From Morella rubra (taxonomy: Eukaryota; Streptophyta; Magnoliopsida; Fagales; Myricaceae): DNA of 64,000 bases. The position numbers and the translations under genes are program-made. Below the pieces are notes generated by a model. The model was not told the DNA's origin. It worked only from the letters and a program-made list of their open reading frames with translations, and searched no databases. The stretch spans positions 34,513,204 through 34,577,203 of the forward strand of contig CM025850.1 of assembly GCA_003952965.2 (NCBI GenBank). Direction: 5' to 3'. Below, in pieces: positions 35,789 to 48,699 of the stretch (position 1 is the first letter of the stretch; each line of letters starts with the position of its first letter).

Positions 35789-37030
35789 GATGCCGCTTTG
35801 GTTAGGATGTCTCTCCATCTGGGTGAGATCTTGGATTCATTTTCTTTCTTTACGTTCCCTCTCTGCGGCTTTCTCGTGTGAAATGTGCTTGCACTTATTT
35901 CCCGTTCTGCCCCGAGGAATTACATTGTGTTACCAATCTTGCCTTTTCGCGCAGCGCAGGTGAAGGAAGCGATTGGGCCTCTTCTCTAAAGCCGGGCTTA
36001 ACACGTTGCCCAATCTAGGCAAAGTCAGAACCAATTCCAAATCTTTTATCGGATTTTTTTTTTATTAGCAAATTCATTCTCGTTTCATGGCTAGACATGA
36101 ATGTTCTTCCCGAAGTACCCGTAAAACAAGACCCAACTGTACTAATCGACCCCTTTTGGATGCACAAACTATACATAAAGCAGGGGGATAAGATGGCCAA
36201 AGAAGCCAAGGGGAAGATACAGAAGAGAGATGCCATACTCACACAACCGAGTCTCGTCTTTCTTGATTTCCTTTCTTTCTTTTTTTCTGTGTACGGTAAA
36301 CGACTACAAAGAGTCACAGCTATAAACATGCGCTGGAATGTCCGAACAAAGCTAAGGAACCAAAAACATCCACCGAAGCAACCCACTTAACCAAGCGATG
36401 AGCACAAACCATATAGATGGCGATGCATGTATTTTTTGTAATATTGATCTTAAAGTATTCCCACCAACTGGGGGTTGAACCAGTCAGCCATCCTCCCACT
36501 ACATACTCAATCCTCACTCCAGTCCCCTGACCAAACCCCCGCCCCCCAAAACCCAAAAAAAGATAAAAACAAGTTCTTAAAGCCTATGTGATAAGATTTA
36601 TAGAACAGAAAATGCATTTGTGACTGCAATCCCTAACACGAGCACGCTTAGTAGTTTCTTCCCCGCATATACAGTGGAATATTACTGCACACTTTCCCAG
36701 AAAATGCCAATGCTGAGAATATCTCAGGGATCAGACCTGAAGAAAAGTACATGATAATTAAACATCGATAATAGTAGAGTTCAAGCACAAAGAAGAGGCT
36801 GACATATTAACCAGGATTGAGATTTATACCCGCAAAGTGAAACTTTGCAAGCATTCAGATGAGAGCTCGCTATATCCATCGACTTTGGGATGAAATTAGC
36901 ATCGAGGTGGAGAAACTTGAAAATATAAGCACGTAATTTGTCAGAGCCAGACACCCAGTCACCGTGTCAAGTGACACAAATAGAATAGAGAAGAGACTTA
37001 CTCGTCAATTTTGGATCAGCTCCCTACCGT
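35789..37030. other. Spacer between copia element and BRCA2 3' end
   Basis: No recognisable gene. The strip nearest 37031 is the BRCA2 3' UTR on the minus strand. Two overlapping frames around 36.1-36.4 kb on opposite strands have no motif. Confidence 0.5.
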
Positions 37031-40000
37031 CTAGCATTTACCATCGCCAATAATAAATAAAACCTTCTCTCTAAGTTGATCAATAGTCTGCAAAAAAGTG
37101 GACAAGAAATTTATTAAACAGCAGACAACATGTGAATGCAATAACCAGGATATATGAAAGTCACAAATGCACACCAAGCTACAGGTCTTTGCCCAACTCT
37201 GAGCCGAGGCAGCTGCATTTTTTAGGTGAGAACAATTGGGAGTATCAAAATTCAGAAAGTAGATTGAATTTTCTGTCGCTTCTGCTACCCAGAGATGATT
37301 CATTTGGTCCTTCGCCTTCTTGATGAGATTACAGAAGCTAACCTGCAATGTGGAATCTATAAGCTGTCACCAATACAAAATATTACGGGTTTTTTTGTGC
37401 GGAAGTGTCCGTGGGGGAGTGAGGGGGAAAGGGGGGGTTTGACATTTTTCATGTGAAGGATTTCTCCAGTTGAAGAAAGGGCGAGCATATGCATATTTTG
37501 AGAAGACATGAAAGCAGTTGTCATTCGACACTTTTTAATAGAAAAGCCATTGGAAATTTCCACAACAGAAAACAATTAGAAGTGATCTAATTAACACAGT
37601 GCAAAAAGGGACTTTAGTTAGCAAATTTCCTTCTTGGTTGAGGTTCTTTTTTCCTTTGAGCAAGCAATTTTTATTGAAAGTAACACGATTTAAATGAAGA
37701 GAAATGACCAAATCCAAACACAGCTACAAAGAAATCAAACTATCTAACCTCACCCAAACCCAGATATGGTTAGCCAAAAGAACCACCCTAAATCGGAGGA
37801 CACTACAAAGATGCAAGTAAGCTGGAAGGATTCAAAACATCCCCCCTGCAACAGGGGTGGGCACATAACAAAAACAAAGAAAAAAACACCACCTTAAGTG
37901 GCTGCAGAGGTGGTGTTTTGCGGGGGTGACAATAGACAGCCTCGCACCTATACTGGTGGCATACCAGAACCCAATCAGATGTCGTTGGAGTGCTAGAAAT
38001 CATCATGGCTCGGTAGATCTTCTCCCGGACAAAAGCCACAAAGGACGGCTGGTGACCCACTGAACGGAAATCATTAGTCTTCCCGCCAGAGAAGAGATCT
38101 TACAAAACACCACAACAAAACCCGCAAAACTATGGACAGATCATCCGGAAAGGGCCTGCCAATGGAAGAAAGGGGAGTGGGAGGAGCTCTTGCTCCTCCT
38201 GCCAACCTAGATATGTGCAAGGATGGGAACCTCAGGCGCTGGTGAACAAAGGTTCTAGAGAGAGAGACTCAAGCATATGATGCATTGTTGAGTTCGGAGT
38301 TCAAGAGACAGTAATCTAGAGCTGCAGTTATTTTCCTATTGAGTTATGACATTGTGGATTGTCTCAGTTATGGAGCAATCAGAGGCACTTAATTCCTTCT
38401 GTTTGTGGGCACCACTTATGTCCTTCAATTGTTTAGACGTATAAAATTTATGGAACAGAGGAATTTGACCTCTTACAGAAAACATAGCTCAAAGTGGTCT
38501 TTGACAATTCATAAAGAGAGATTGCACTCTGGAGTAGATTACAGAAGGAACAGGAATACTCACCGTGGAACCTGCAAGATTTGAGTTGACCAGTGCAAGT
38601 GAATCCTCATCGGTGTACGTTGAGCAGAAGCTGATGGCAAGTAAAGAGTTGGATAATTCTTCTGACTCTGACTGAGAAATGGAGCCATCCGTCACAAACA
38701 CCCACTGTTTCTTTTGGTGAGGAGTTGTAAAAACCTCTCCCACATACACAACGACTGCAGCTACATCAAATTCACTGAATAGCCAGAATAAAAATTATTA
38801 GAGTTTCACAACTTCTCTCTCTTTCCTGAAAAAAGAAATAGAGGAAAAGCAAAAAAACATCAGTAGGAAAGGATAAGATATGGAGTTCACCTTGAAAGAG
38901 GAACTTCACCCAAATTTGACAATAAGACTGCTTTACGATGACTGTGAAAAGGCCTACACAGGGAAACAATGAGCTTGGTTCTATTATTATCTTTAACTCT
39001 AGGTAACAGGGAAAGTGAATAAAGACTCACTTGAAGTGCTGAATCACTTCGGAAGGCAAGGGTTGCCATTTGGTAGTGGATCCTCTCGCTTGCAAGAATA
39101 AGGTATCTGCATCAGAATTGATTGGGACGAGTCCTGAAATAGTGTAAGCCTGTCCCTCGACCAGCTCATGTTGCTGTCACAATAGTGAGTAAATCAACTA
39201 AAACAATTGGAAAGTCCCTACAACATACTCATGACTAGCAATTCAGCAATAATATTACAATATTAACCTGAAAGGCTTGAATACCACATACGCATAGACA
39301 CTGGGGTTGAGGAATTAGTGGGAGAAGAGAGAGAAAGGGGCGAGGGAGATGGGCAAACTAATACATAAAGAAGGGAACAATCAAAATCATGGCAACACTG
39401 TTGAACTCACCTGCTTTGCTGTAGGGTTCCAGATTGTTATCAAACCTTCTTTAGGGTGGCCATTTCCATTATAGATTTTCTCAGTAAGTCCCACTACCCT
39501 CACCCTCATAAATGAGGTGACTACTCTTTCGCCTAAGCCAGCATCTTTCAAAGATTTCTCAATTAATCTCTCCATGTCTAACCTTCTCATTGCCTATGTT
39601 CAGAATAGCAGTTGTTAGTAAATCTCATTTTATATGAGGACTTCTCCATCGAGCAAAACATCCAAAACCCACCTCCATTTTTGCTTGATAAGTAGCTAAT
39701 GAAGTTAGTTGCTCGGAACTCATCTCTGCCATTAATACTTCGGGTTCCGCAGCTGTCTCAAGTATCTTTAGAATTTTTGCTCCTTCCTCACTATTACCGT
39801 CATCATAAATATATGAGCCTTTTGTGCCTCTTCGAAACTCAGAAATCATGCCCTCCACAATGGCAGATCGCCTGCAGCCAAATAAAACCATACAGAGACG
39901 AAAACGAAACTACACTGGTGCAAACAAAAAAAATTGTAACAATGCATGATGATTATGGGGTTTTACACAATCATAGGTCCTTGTGCATCCTTATCCTTAA

Positions 40001-43000
40001 CAGGAAAAAGATCTCACAGACTGTCCATTTCACACCATTTATAGCACCAATTAGTCAGCCAAGATGGGAAACAGTTAAAACCATAGGATTTGGCATGGAC
40101 TTGTTTAGGGCCTAGGAAAGAATATATAGCATGGCCACTTCTAGAAGGAGCCGTATTTATCAGACTCAAGTGGTGTTTGTGTGCTAAAATTTTGGAATGG
40201 TCAAAATTTTTGGTATGGGAATTGGTGAAAAAGTCATGAAAAGAGAGAAGATTTAATGAATTTTTTATATTTATTATAATGGAAAAGTATGATTTGATAG
40301 AGAGAGAGAGAGATTATTTTGTAGTTTTTTTAATTAAGCCAAAATTTTGGCACTCAAACACCACCATAATCGATTCATTTCAACAGTGCCCTGTATTCAT
40401 GTCACATTGTATTCAATGTGCTAAAGGATTGTCATACTAATGTTCCTATTTCCTATTGTACCCGCATAGGCTACACTCCTATCCATTCTTTCTAGCAAGA
40501 ACAAGCATTGGCAATGTCCTTTAGACCTCGAATAATCAGAAAAGACTGACAAGCATGGTTACTGAACGTACTTCAATATCAATCACCAAAAGAAACACTA
40601 GAACGGACAGATATCTAAAATTTTCAGAAGGAACATCAACGTCTGTTAAGGGATTGCGCAGACACTACCAATGAATGTTTATAGGGTAAGAAATTAAAAA
40701 TTGGGTCACTATGGAAGAATTGACATCACCTCTGGTTGAACAGTTGCAACACTTTACTCTCCATCCTCTCTGATCTTACAATCGACCGTCCATTACATAA
40801 CCTAGATGAAAGCAACAGGGAGGAGTTTCATCATTCCAAACGCAGACTTGCAAAAACAAAATTTTCTTTTCAATTACCTCTCCCTGTAAAGGACAGGGTA
40901 AATACGTCTCACTCCAACCAAAGTCCTAGGGACTGGACCCCCAGCACTCTTAATGCACCTAAATGCTAAAGGAGCACCAACACCTTTACCTACCAAAATA
41001 GATGTCAGGACTATGCATTAGATCAAGGGAAGAAAAGAACTGGCTTTAAGATCAGCCCGTAGATAACCCAAATAGTTCTTACAGAATCCTAGTCGATCAG
41101 CCCAATGAACTCTGTATGTCCCATTTATGTGCAATAGCAAACTAACTGTCCTTGACAACTGAAATTGAAGGAAAAACCTTAGAGAATCCTCGAAAGAAAG
41201 AAAGCAATCATTGCCAATTAGACAAAAAAAACTTCTGACTAGAATAACCTCAAGGGGTGAAACAGGGCCGACCCAGCCACATAATACTGCTCCCCAGATC
41301 TTCACAGGACAAACTAAAACATAAGAGGCAATTCCGAAGGAAATGTTGTAATCAAAGAAGATAGAAATATTCATATTACCCGAAGTTTCTGTCCCACAAA
41401 CAGTTTTCCAGCAGCAAGTTGCTTTGACAACGGTACATCCAAAACTGCATCCATTGCATACCTGTGGGACAAGACAATTCTAAATGCCAAAGAACTTCAT
41501 ACATAGTATGAGCGACAGAGGATGCCCGTAAGCATTTTCTTACCACCCATCAGTTAGCTCAACTTTTGTGGCATTATTATTTTCAGCCTCAACCACTGCC
41601 CCTGAAGAAGTCTCATTCTTTAGGTCACAAGTAGAGCAAATAGCTGAAATGCATAGAACCATCATTGAAGAAGGCGATGCATCCCCTTCAAGAATTCTTT
41701 TAATTGCTGAACGGTGGCCATGATGGACTTCCCTCTCATATCTATGTAAATGCACAAGTTGATCTCATAGATGTCTTGTCCATCCAGTACTAAACAGAAA
41801 CAATATGATAATAGATACCTATACTTCAATTCCTCAAGCACATTGGACACACTCAAAAACTTTCCAGCAGCTTTAGATGGATAGCATCTCTCATAGCATG
41901 CCAATTTCCAAACAATCCACTTGTAGTGATTGATGACCCACCTGGATAGGCACATAAGGCAAAAATAACACTAACGATCACTTAAAGAACAAAGCATCTT
42001 CTAAATTAATAAAAGAGCATTAACAACCACACTGCTGACCCTGAACCACTAAACAGCACAGGAGTTCCACAGACGGTAATGCAACCAGATTCAAGGTGCT
42101 GCAGAACTCAAACAATCTGAATTACAAGAGCCATCTTGTTTAACATTGTTGGCTGAGCCCAATTCTATATGAGCTCAGTTATAGATTGTCTAAAGCTGAT
42201 ATTCCCACCTAAGTTTCTATAGATCAATACAGAATCTTAAAACCAAGAAGCAGTATGACTTTAGAAATAGTTGTTCCCACCACAAGAGGGGAGGAGCATT
42301 AAAGAGCAAAAGCTTTCTGAGAACCTACTGTTTTGAAGCATATTGAGCTGATGCTCCAGACCGAGCCAACATGTGGAAAAAAGATTCTGGTCCGATGCAA
42401 TTTAAGCCATTTTCATCAAGAAACATATACTTTTCTGCATTAGCTGATTTGATGCATCTGCCCTGGTCAGACAAAATCTCCAACTATAATCATTTGGATG
42501 CATAAAACAATGTCAGTGCCATTAGCAAAAGAAATTTTTAGAGGGATAAGAAACAAGTGAAAGTCTGTGTACCACATTATGGTTTGAAGGAGGCACTTTA
42601 AAGTATTCCTGGATATACATTCGTGGGATCTGAAATGGGTATCGTGTAGAAATTCTTCTTTTGAAACATGAACGTTCAGATGGCAAAGTAGAAAAACCTG
42701 ATGGAACATGTAGCTTAATGAAGGAGCATTATGACTAATAAAAACACAAAGCTGTATGTTGAAAGCCGGCATCAATTTTACCATTAGGAACAAATGGAAC
42801 TGTCTTGTTCAAGGGGGTGGTAAATTTAGAACTGCGGGGCCTTTTGAAAGGAGAACTGGAACTCCTTCCACGTATTCTCTTTAGACTGGTCATCTGTCCA
42901 TTCTTTGTACAAGATGTGCCAATGATATTTGAAATATCAACCAATGGCCTGCCTGGTGACTGTCCAAATGAATTAGTTGTTGAACAGAAACCATTTGCCA

Positions 43001-44945
43001 AAGAAGCGTTTGCCTCACCATTGGGATAACCATGCCCATCACTTAAGCATGTCTCTAGAGAAGATGCACTACTATTTACCCTATAAACATTGTCACGGTG
43101 GATAGAATCAAATTCTTTGATCAAATTTTTTCCTGAAATACTAAGTTCTGACTTGACTGACAACCGCATGTGATTGGAAGACGATCGCAATGGCGATACA
43201 AAAAAATTTGACGTGTTTTGGTGGTTTGCCATATCCTCATGAGAGAAGGGAGTGCAGGGATCTTTTCCATCATTTGACGAAGTATCAGTGAATCTTATCT
43301 CCTTTGAAACTGAAAAAACTGAATCAGCTGCATCCCTTTCGTTCAAGAAAGTTCCCAGCTCTGGATCACCAAGAAGGCTCATTGCACGTTTCAGTGCATT
43401 ACCAGAGACAGATATAGATTTTCCACCTGCAGTATGGAACTTGATTGGAGGTGGTTGGAGAGCTGAGTTATGCATTTCTGGGTTTGAAACGTTTGGATTC
43501 ACCTGATTGTTCAATATACTTTGTGATTGACCAGTCGTAGAAAATAGTAAAGGCCTTGGAACTGATCTAACATCCTTATTCTCAGAATTGTTGACACCCT
43601 CTCTCATTTCCATCTGATATATACCATGAATTCCAAATTGCCCATGGGACTTATAAGGCTTCACGAAATGTTGAAGGCCTTGAAATACACCATTATCAGT
43701 ATCTTCTTCCAATCCCAACAATGTCTTGGCTCTAACCAGACCATCTGAAGATATATTGACCATTTTCCCAGAACCTGTCTGGAAGAGTGAATTCGAGGAA
43801 CCACATCCATCGCCCCTAGCACTTGGCCTGCACAATAAACTAAATGGTCACAAAAGTTATCTCCCAAAGACAAATACAAGTTGATAGTCTCAAATTATCA
43901 AACTTTATAGACGCATCACATCTAGTATTAACAAGACAGCAATGTTCTTTGGGATTGCTTAGAAACTGAAGTAAATGAGGGAACATGAAAGCAAGTTTCC
44001 GATTCTTGATTAATTTGGCTTTCAAGGAGGGGAAAATTTTCAACTCATTCAAGCTTTCACTGTTGAGCAAGAAATACCAAGCACATAGAGACCAATATTA
44101 ATGTTGTTCGGCAATTGCCTACATCCAAGGAGGAGAGAACTTTGATTTCACCGAAAACCAAATTTACAACTCTCTCTCACTGCAGCACCCCTCTCTCACA
44201 CTTTTTCATTCCCTCACGTTGCACCCACTTCACTGATTTATTTAGAGGAAGAGAAGAGTGTGAAACAAAAACACAATTGTCAAGATTTGCAGGTACGTGC
44301 AAATCTTGCCGGGTTGCTGCAATTATGAGGAATTGCACGCCCGACTGCAGCATTTAATGAGCCAAAATTTGCCAACTGCAAATATTGACTTGTTGGTACG
44401 GAACCTACATTCATAACCTGGGTATGCAAGCAGGTCCTGTCATTCAGTTTCTTAAGAACCATACTGCGCATAAAGTGGGGTCTAATTTCTCCTTTCTCCT
44501 CACATCGCCAGTTTCTTAGTAACCAAGTGAATAGAGGGAGATAAGAGTGACAAACAATCAAATATCAAGTTATACCACTAAAAAACTTTGATACCATCGA
44601 GAGACTTGTCACATTACATTATTATATCCGGAGAATTACAAATGTTGATATGATTTGAACCGAAACAATTCGATTTTTTGGGGAAAATATATTAAAAGCC
44701 GATGATTGATGGATAGTCTAAACAAGAAAACAACCACATAATGCACACCCGAATCGTCGCTGAGAACAGACAATGCCTTCGCAATCGAGGACTGTTTCAC
44801 TGTGACCGATTCTCCCAACCCAGTCCGGAACACGGGGAAGCCCCCAACACTTTCCTCGCAATTCTCCAGAAGCATAGAACACTCTGTGGTGGCCAAACCC
44901 AAATGCAGAGAACGAGTAAAGGCATGTAAAAAAAAAAAGAGGAAG

Positions 44946-44982
<37 letters not shown>

Positions 44983-45161
44983 ACGCGCTTGCCTGAAGGA
45001 CGAGATCGGACATAGAAGGGAGACGAGAGCAGCCATTGCGGCCGTGGAGGAGTGCCATTAGGTACATCAAAATCATCGCCGTGTTTGATTTGGAGGTCTC
45101 GGTCGGAGATTTCCCACCGGAAATTTTTGCCGGGGTCGGATAATAGTTGCCATGTCGACAT
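37031..45161 (-). CDS. BRCA2: BRCA2 homologue (BRC repeats, helical and OB-fold DNA-binding domain), at least 19 exons
   Basis: Exons: 45161-44993, 44883-44749, (gap), 43827-42782, 42697-42573, 42477-42329, 41941-41819, 41741-41544, 41461-41380, 41299-41249, 41158-41083, 40989-40878, 40801-40730, 39871-39673, 39593-39411, 39173-39031, 38953-38891, 38774-38564, 37342-37175, 37087-37031. From the third listed exon on, every phase matches. The sum is about 1120 codons, close to plant BRCA2. It starts MSTWQLLSDPGKNFRWEISD. BRC repeats, which bind RAD51, are FRTGLGESVTVKQSSIAKAL, FQTGSGKMVNISSDGLVRAK and FHTAGGKSISVSGNALKRAM. The helical domain has WVINHYKWIVWKLACYE and VLEELKYRYEREVHHGHRSA. OB folds have VELTDGWYAMDA, HINGTYRVHWADRLGFC and SLLAISFCST, and the end is LREKVLFIIGDGKC. 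Exon 1 appears to use a GC donor. The join between exons 44749 and 43827 is out of phase, so a small exon of length 3n+1 is probably missing from my model. Confidence 0.93.
40172..40362. repeat. MITE-like element, copy C, in a BRCA2 intron
   Basis: This is the best-preserved copy: about 191 bases with terminal inverted repeats GGTGTTTGTGTGCTAAAATT and CCAAAATTTTGGCACTCAAA(CACC). The interior has TTGGTGAAAAAGTCATGAAA, TTTTTTATATTTATTATAAT and a GAGAGAGAGAGA run. It sits in the intron between the exons at 40730 and 39871, away from the splice sites. No clear target duplication is visible. Confidence 0.7.
44950..44976. repeat. (GA)n microsatellite in BRCA2 intron 1
   Basis: About 13 GA units lie just inside the intron after exon 1 (CT-rich on the coding strand). 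Confidence 0.9.
44987..44992 (-). other. Putative GC-type splice donor, BRCA2 exon 1
   Basis: The minus strand reads CTTCAG then GCAAGC. AG/GCAAG is the typical context of minor GC-AG introns. Using it leaves one overhanging base that joins in phase to the BRC-containing exon at 44883. The nearest GT donor downstream (CGC/GTACC) would break the frame with that acceptor. Confidence 0.5.
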
Positions 45162-45274
45162 TGACCGGCATTGGCCGGGTTTCAAACTCGTAGCTAGGCT
45201 CTTGAAAGCTTTGGCTCTGGTTCGCTTCTGCCGGAAACTTTCTCTCCTTTGAAAATTTTTCGCTCCTTTGAGAA

Positions 45275-45283
45275 GGCGGGAAA
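45275..45283 (-). promoter_or_regulatory. E2F-like site upstream of BRCA2
   Basis: The minus strand reads TTTCCCGCC, a perfect match to the plant E2F consensus, about 115 bases above the BRCA2 start codon. E2F sites commonly drive S-phase and DNA-repair genes, which fits BRCA2. Binding is inferred from the motif only. Confidence 0.55.
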
Positions 45284-46147
45284 GTTAAAAAGCGAGGGCC
45301 GGAGAGGGAGGATCTAGAGACGGGGAGCAGGGAGCATAGCGACCAGGATGCTTTGCAAGTAGCCAAGTACCTAAAAGTTCTTTTGGGGGGTAATTCTGGA
45401 CTGAAATGGGCCAAAATGTTTTGGGCCCCAACAATGTCTTGCATCCAAGTTTTGAATGGCGGGTCATTGGACCCAGATTTGTTCTTTGAGCTTTTAGGCC
45501 CACTTTATTTGTCGGATTTTAGGCCCGTTTGTCTTGTGGTCAGCTCATTGTGCCGGGAAAGATTTTATCCTAAGGTTGTTTATTCTAAATTATTATAAGC
45601 AACAATCAGGATTAAAAAAAATGAATTTGACCACCTCATTCAATGAGATGAGATAAAGATAAAAGGACTTAATTTGACTTAGCTCAGTCATTAGATTTAT
45701 TTTTAAAAATTCTAACCCCTCCTTATAACATATTTGTATAAAAGCTTTTATGATGGAATTCTAACCCGTTGCACCCTCTATGTTTAGTGTCTATTGTAAT
45801 AATCTCTCCACATCCAGATGTGAAGAAAACTTATTTAGTCAGAATAAAACTTCTTTGATTGTCTGGAAAAAAAATTTACAAGAACAGTTGCTCATCAACG
45901 ACTCTATCACAAATATGTTTCATACGCAATTCTTTATCCAATACTGTAATTTTGATAAAGAATTATAGAGAATTTTGATCCGCTTCTATGGAACTCATAT
46001 GCTCGATTCAAGTAGTGTAATACGTTAAAATCAATTGACAATAGCTATAAATATAATCATCCCCTCGTAAAATAATCGAAGTCGTCTGATACATGTTGGT
46101 CTACAGGCCCACCATAGATATGATGATCATATAATTAGAATGTATGA

Positions 46148-46336
46148 GTGTGTTGGAGTATCAAAATTTTGGGATTATTAGAATTTGGTGTATAGGAATT
46201 GGTAAAAAGTGAAGATAGTCTACGTGAGTAAGAGAAAATATTTCAATGAATATTATAGTGAAAATTAATAATTTGACAATAAAAAATAGATTATTTTATA
46301 ATTTTTTTAATGATACCAAATTTTGGCACTCAAAAC
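46148..46336. repeat. MITE-like element, copy D
   Basis: It shares the left end (GTGTTGGAGTATCAAAATTT), GGAATTGGTAAAAAGTGAAG, ATATTATAGTGAAAATTAAT and right end CCAAATTTTGGCACTCAAAA with copies A and C. It is more diverged and lacks the final CACC. Confidence 0.55.
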
Positions 46337-47544
46337 TTTATACACACTAGACCTCCTCCAACTTACGGCAATATTCTGTGATATTCTCTTCTCTCTTTTT
46401 TTTTCTGCACAAATAAGCTGGTGTCTACACAAGAGCTATACATTAAAAATGTATGTATGGCACTCGAGAGCTATCATAGGCATATTTGCAAGCGGTACCT
46501 GACAAAGTAACTTTTGAGCAGCAGCCCACTGTACAAGATTGTAAGCAGTTAAATAAGCAATACGAAAAAAAAAAGGGGGGGGCAATATGAAAGACTTTTT
46601 ATTGTAACCAATTAGAGAAATACTAAGAAAAAAACATTAGAGAAAGTAGTTGAAAAGTAAGTGCGGATATCGAGAACAATGATTCCGATAGCTTTATTCA
46701 AATTACTGACTACTGAGCGACAAATAATTATGGGGAAAAAAAAAGAAAAAAAATCGATCGCAGGATATTGTCTATATATCTTATTAACTTATTCGAACAA
46801 AATTAGAATCAATAAAAGCAGCATTTAGGAGATTATATGAAATAGCTTATAGCTTTGCTGTTTTCCATAAGGGGAAACAGAAAGGCCACCACTCCAATGC
46901 AATCTACATGAATTATTTTTTTCAGCAGCAAGAGTTTCATTAGATGTAACTTTTGTTCTCATATTTTATTTTCAATAGCAAATAAGTGAACATATCAAAT
47001 GTTTAGAGAGTGTGATAAACTATAATCACAAAAACATGAGGATTAATCATAATTCATGACTAATTATTAACTCTCTTTTTTTCCTAACTATGTCCGGACC
47101 ATCTTATATTCATTTAGTTCTTTTTTTTTTTAATTAGGCAATAAGGGGAGTGGGGGCGACCAGCATAGCAATCCTCCCTGAATGTGACCTTAGGAGCACT
47201 TCAGCTGCAAAATGTTTGGCTTAAGCCATAGTTACTGTCCGATAGGCGAGCCCTTCACTACGCACTAACAAGACCACTATCGAGTGTCAGTCCCGTCTAC
47301 TAGGTCCAAGGTCAGCTGTACTTTCGCAAGCGATTTCAACTTATGCTTAACTCGAACTCCGAACCTTGATGCTAGTAAACCATGAGTAGTATCAATCGAA
47401 CCACAGTCCTGTTAGTGAATCTATACAGTTCTTAATTCATATACACCAAACAATTACGGAATAAATATGCTAAAAGTAGTCTAATAAAAATTGATAGAAC
47501 TTAAATCAACCTGAGAGATACAGGCTGGCGTATGCCTGCCCCGC

Positions 47545-47680
47545 AATTAAGGGTGGACACCGGAACGAACGGAACCGGAATGGGCAATTCCGGTTCCGGT
47601 TTCCGGTACCCACCGGTTACATTTTTTATTCCGGAATTAATCAGAATTGGAACCGGAAACCGGAAATTCCGGTTCTTATC
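47545..47680. repeat. GGAACCGGAA-rich imperfect inverted repeat
   Basis: CCGGTTCCGGTTTCCGG on one side faces GGAACCGGAAACCGG on the other, about 40 bases apart. Similar GGAACC-rich low-complexity DNA occurs in plant non-autonomous DNA transposons, but the assignment is tentative. Confidence 0.4.
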
Positions 47681-48699
47681 TGGGCCTAAAAGGCCCAAAT
47701 TTAGTTTGGAATCCATTGTCTTTATAACACTACACCACGGAGGAGGAAATCCTCATCAATTAGTTATTGCACAAAAAAACAACACGAGATTCACACTAAG
47801 GAACATCAAAAGGTTATATTCAGCGACTACAAAAAAAGGAGCTGAATCTGCTATTGTAGACCCAAAACTTCAAATATTAGTATTCATTAAAGAGTATTAT
47901 TTTAAAATGTGAATGTGCAATATCTTTATAGGTCATATCTACTTAATACAGGGAGCAAATAGCGCCTGAATCTAATTTCGGGAATTAGTCGTCTTAGCAC
48001 CAAATGATACTTTGAAGAGTGAACAATTTGAAGATTCAAAATGAATGCCAATTAAGACAGCAGGCCCGGATACCAAACCTGCACGCAACTCTACATTCGA
48101 ATGGACACAGTGACTATCGCTGACGTCACCAAAAGAAGCTCACAAAAAGCATGTGCGATGGAAGAGAAGAGGTTAAGTAGAGTAGGTTTCGCGTAAGACA
48201 GAAAGACACGACACAAGACACAAATGATGGAGCAATTCCGCGCAGAGAGAAGAGAATATCTCGGGAGGCGTCGGGAGAGGGCTGAGAGATTGTGAGAGAA
48301 GAGAGATGGGAGATGATTAGAATAAATGGAGGCGGGACAAGAGGTCCGAAACGGGAGATCAGAGAGTGGGGGGAGGGGGTGACGTGTTGCTGCGGGACGA
48401 TAGAGGATAGCTGGGTTTTAGTGGCTGCCAGGACGGATGAATCGGAGACACTTTTCGAAAAAGACGTAACGAAGATTGAATGGTATCAAAACGGCTCACG
48501 TCGTATTGTATTGTGGAATCTTCTACGAAAACTAATAGGTCGAAAAAGTGAGAAAAAAGATAACAATAGACTTGCTGAGCTTCTAGCGTGTGCTTGGGTC
48601 GCTTTTTCGCACCCACGAAGTCTAGCCATAATCATTGCTTGGTTTCTTCTTTTTTTGTTTTTCTGTTCTTCTTATATCTAGTCGATCATCCTATACTGG

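Noticed and set aside
36460..36530. tRNA-like GGTTCAACCCCC stretch
   Set aside because: No cloverleaf could be built; the acceptor and anticodon arms do not pair.
47150..47420. tRNA-derived SINE-like tail (CGAACTCCGAACCTTGATG)
   Set aside because: The sequence recalls the end of plant dispersed repeats, but no A/B boxes or boundaries could be set, so it is mentioned only within the spacer.
48292..48681. 129-codon frame in purine-rich DNA
   Set aside because: Purine bias removes stops; the translation has no domain or homologous feel.
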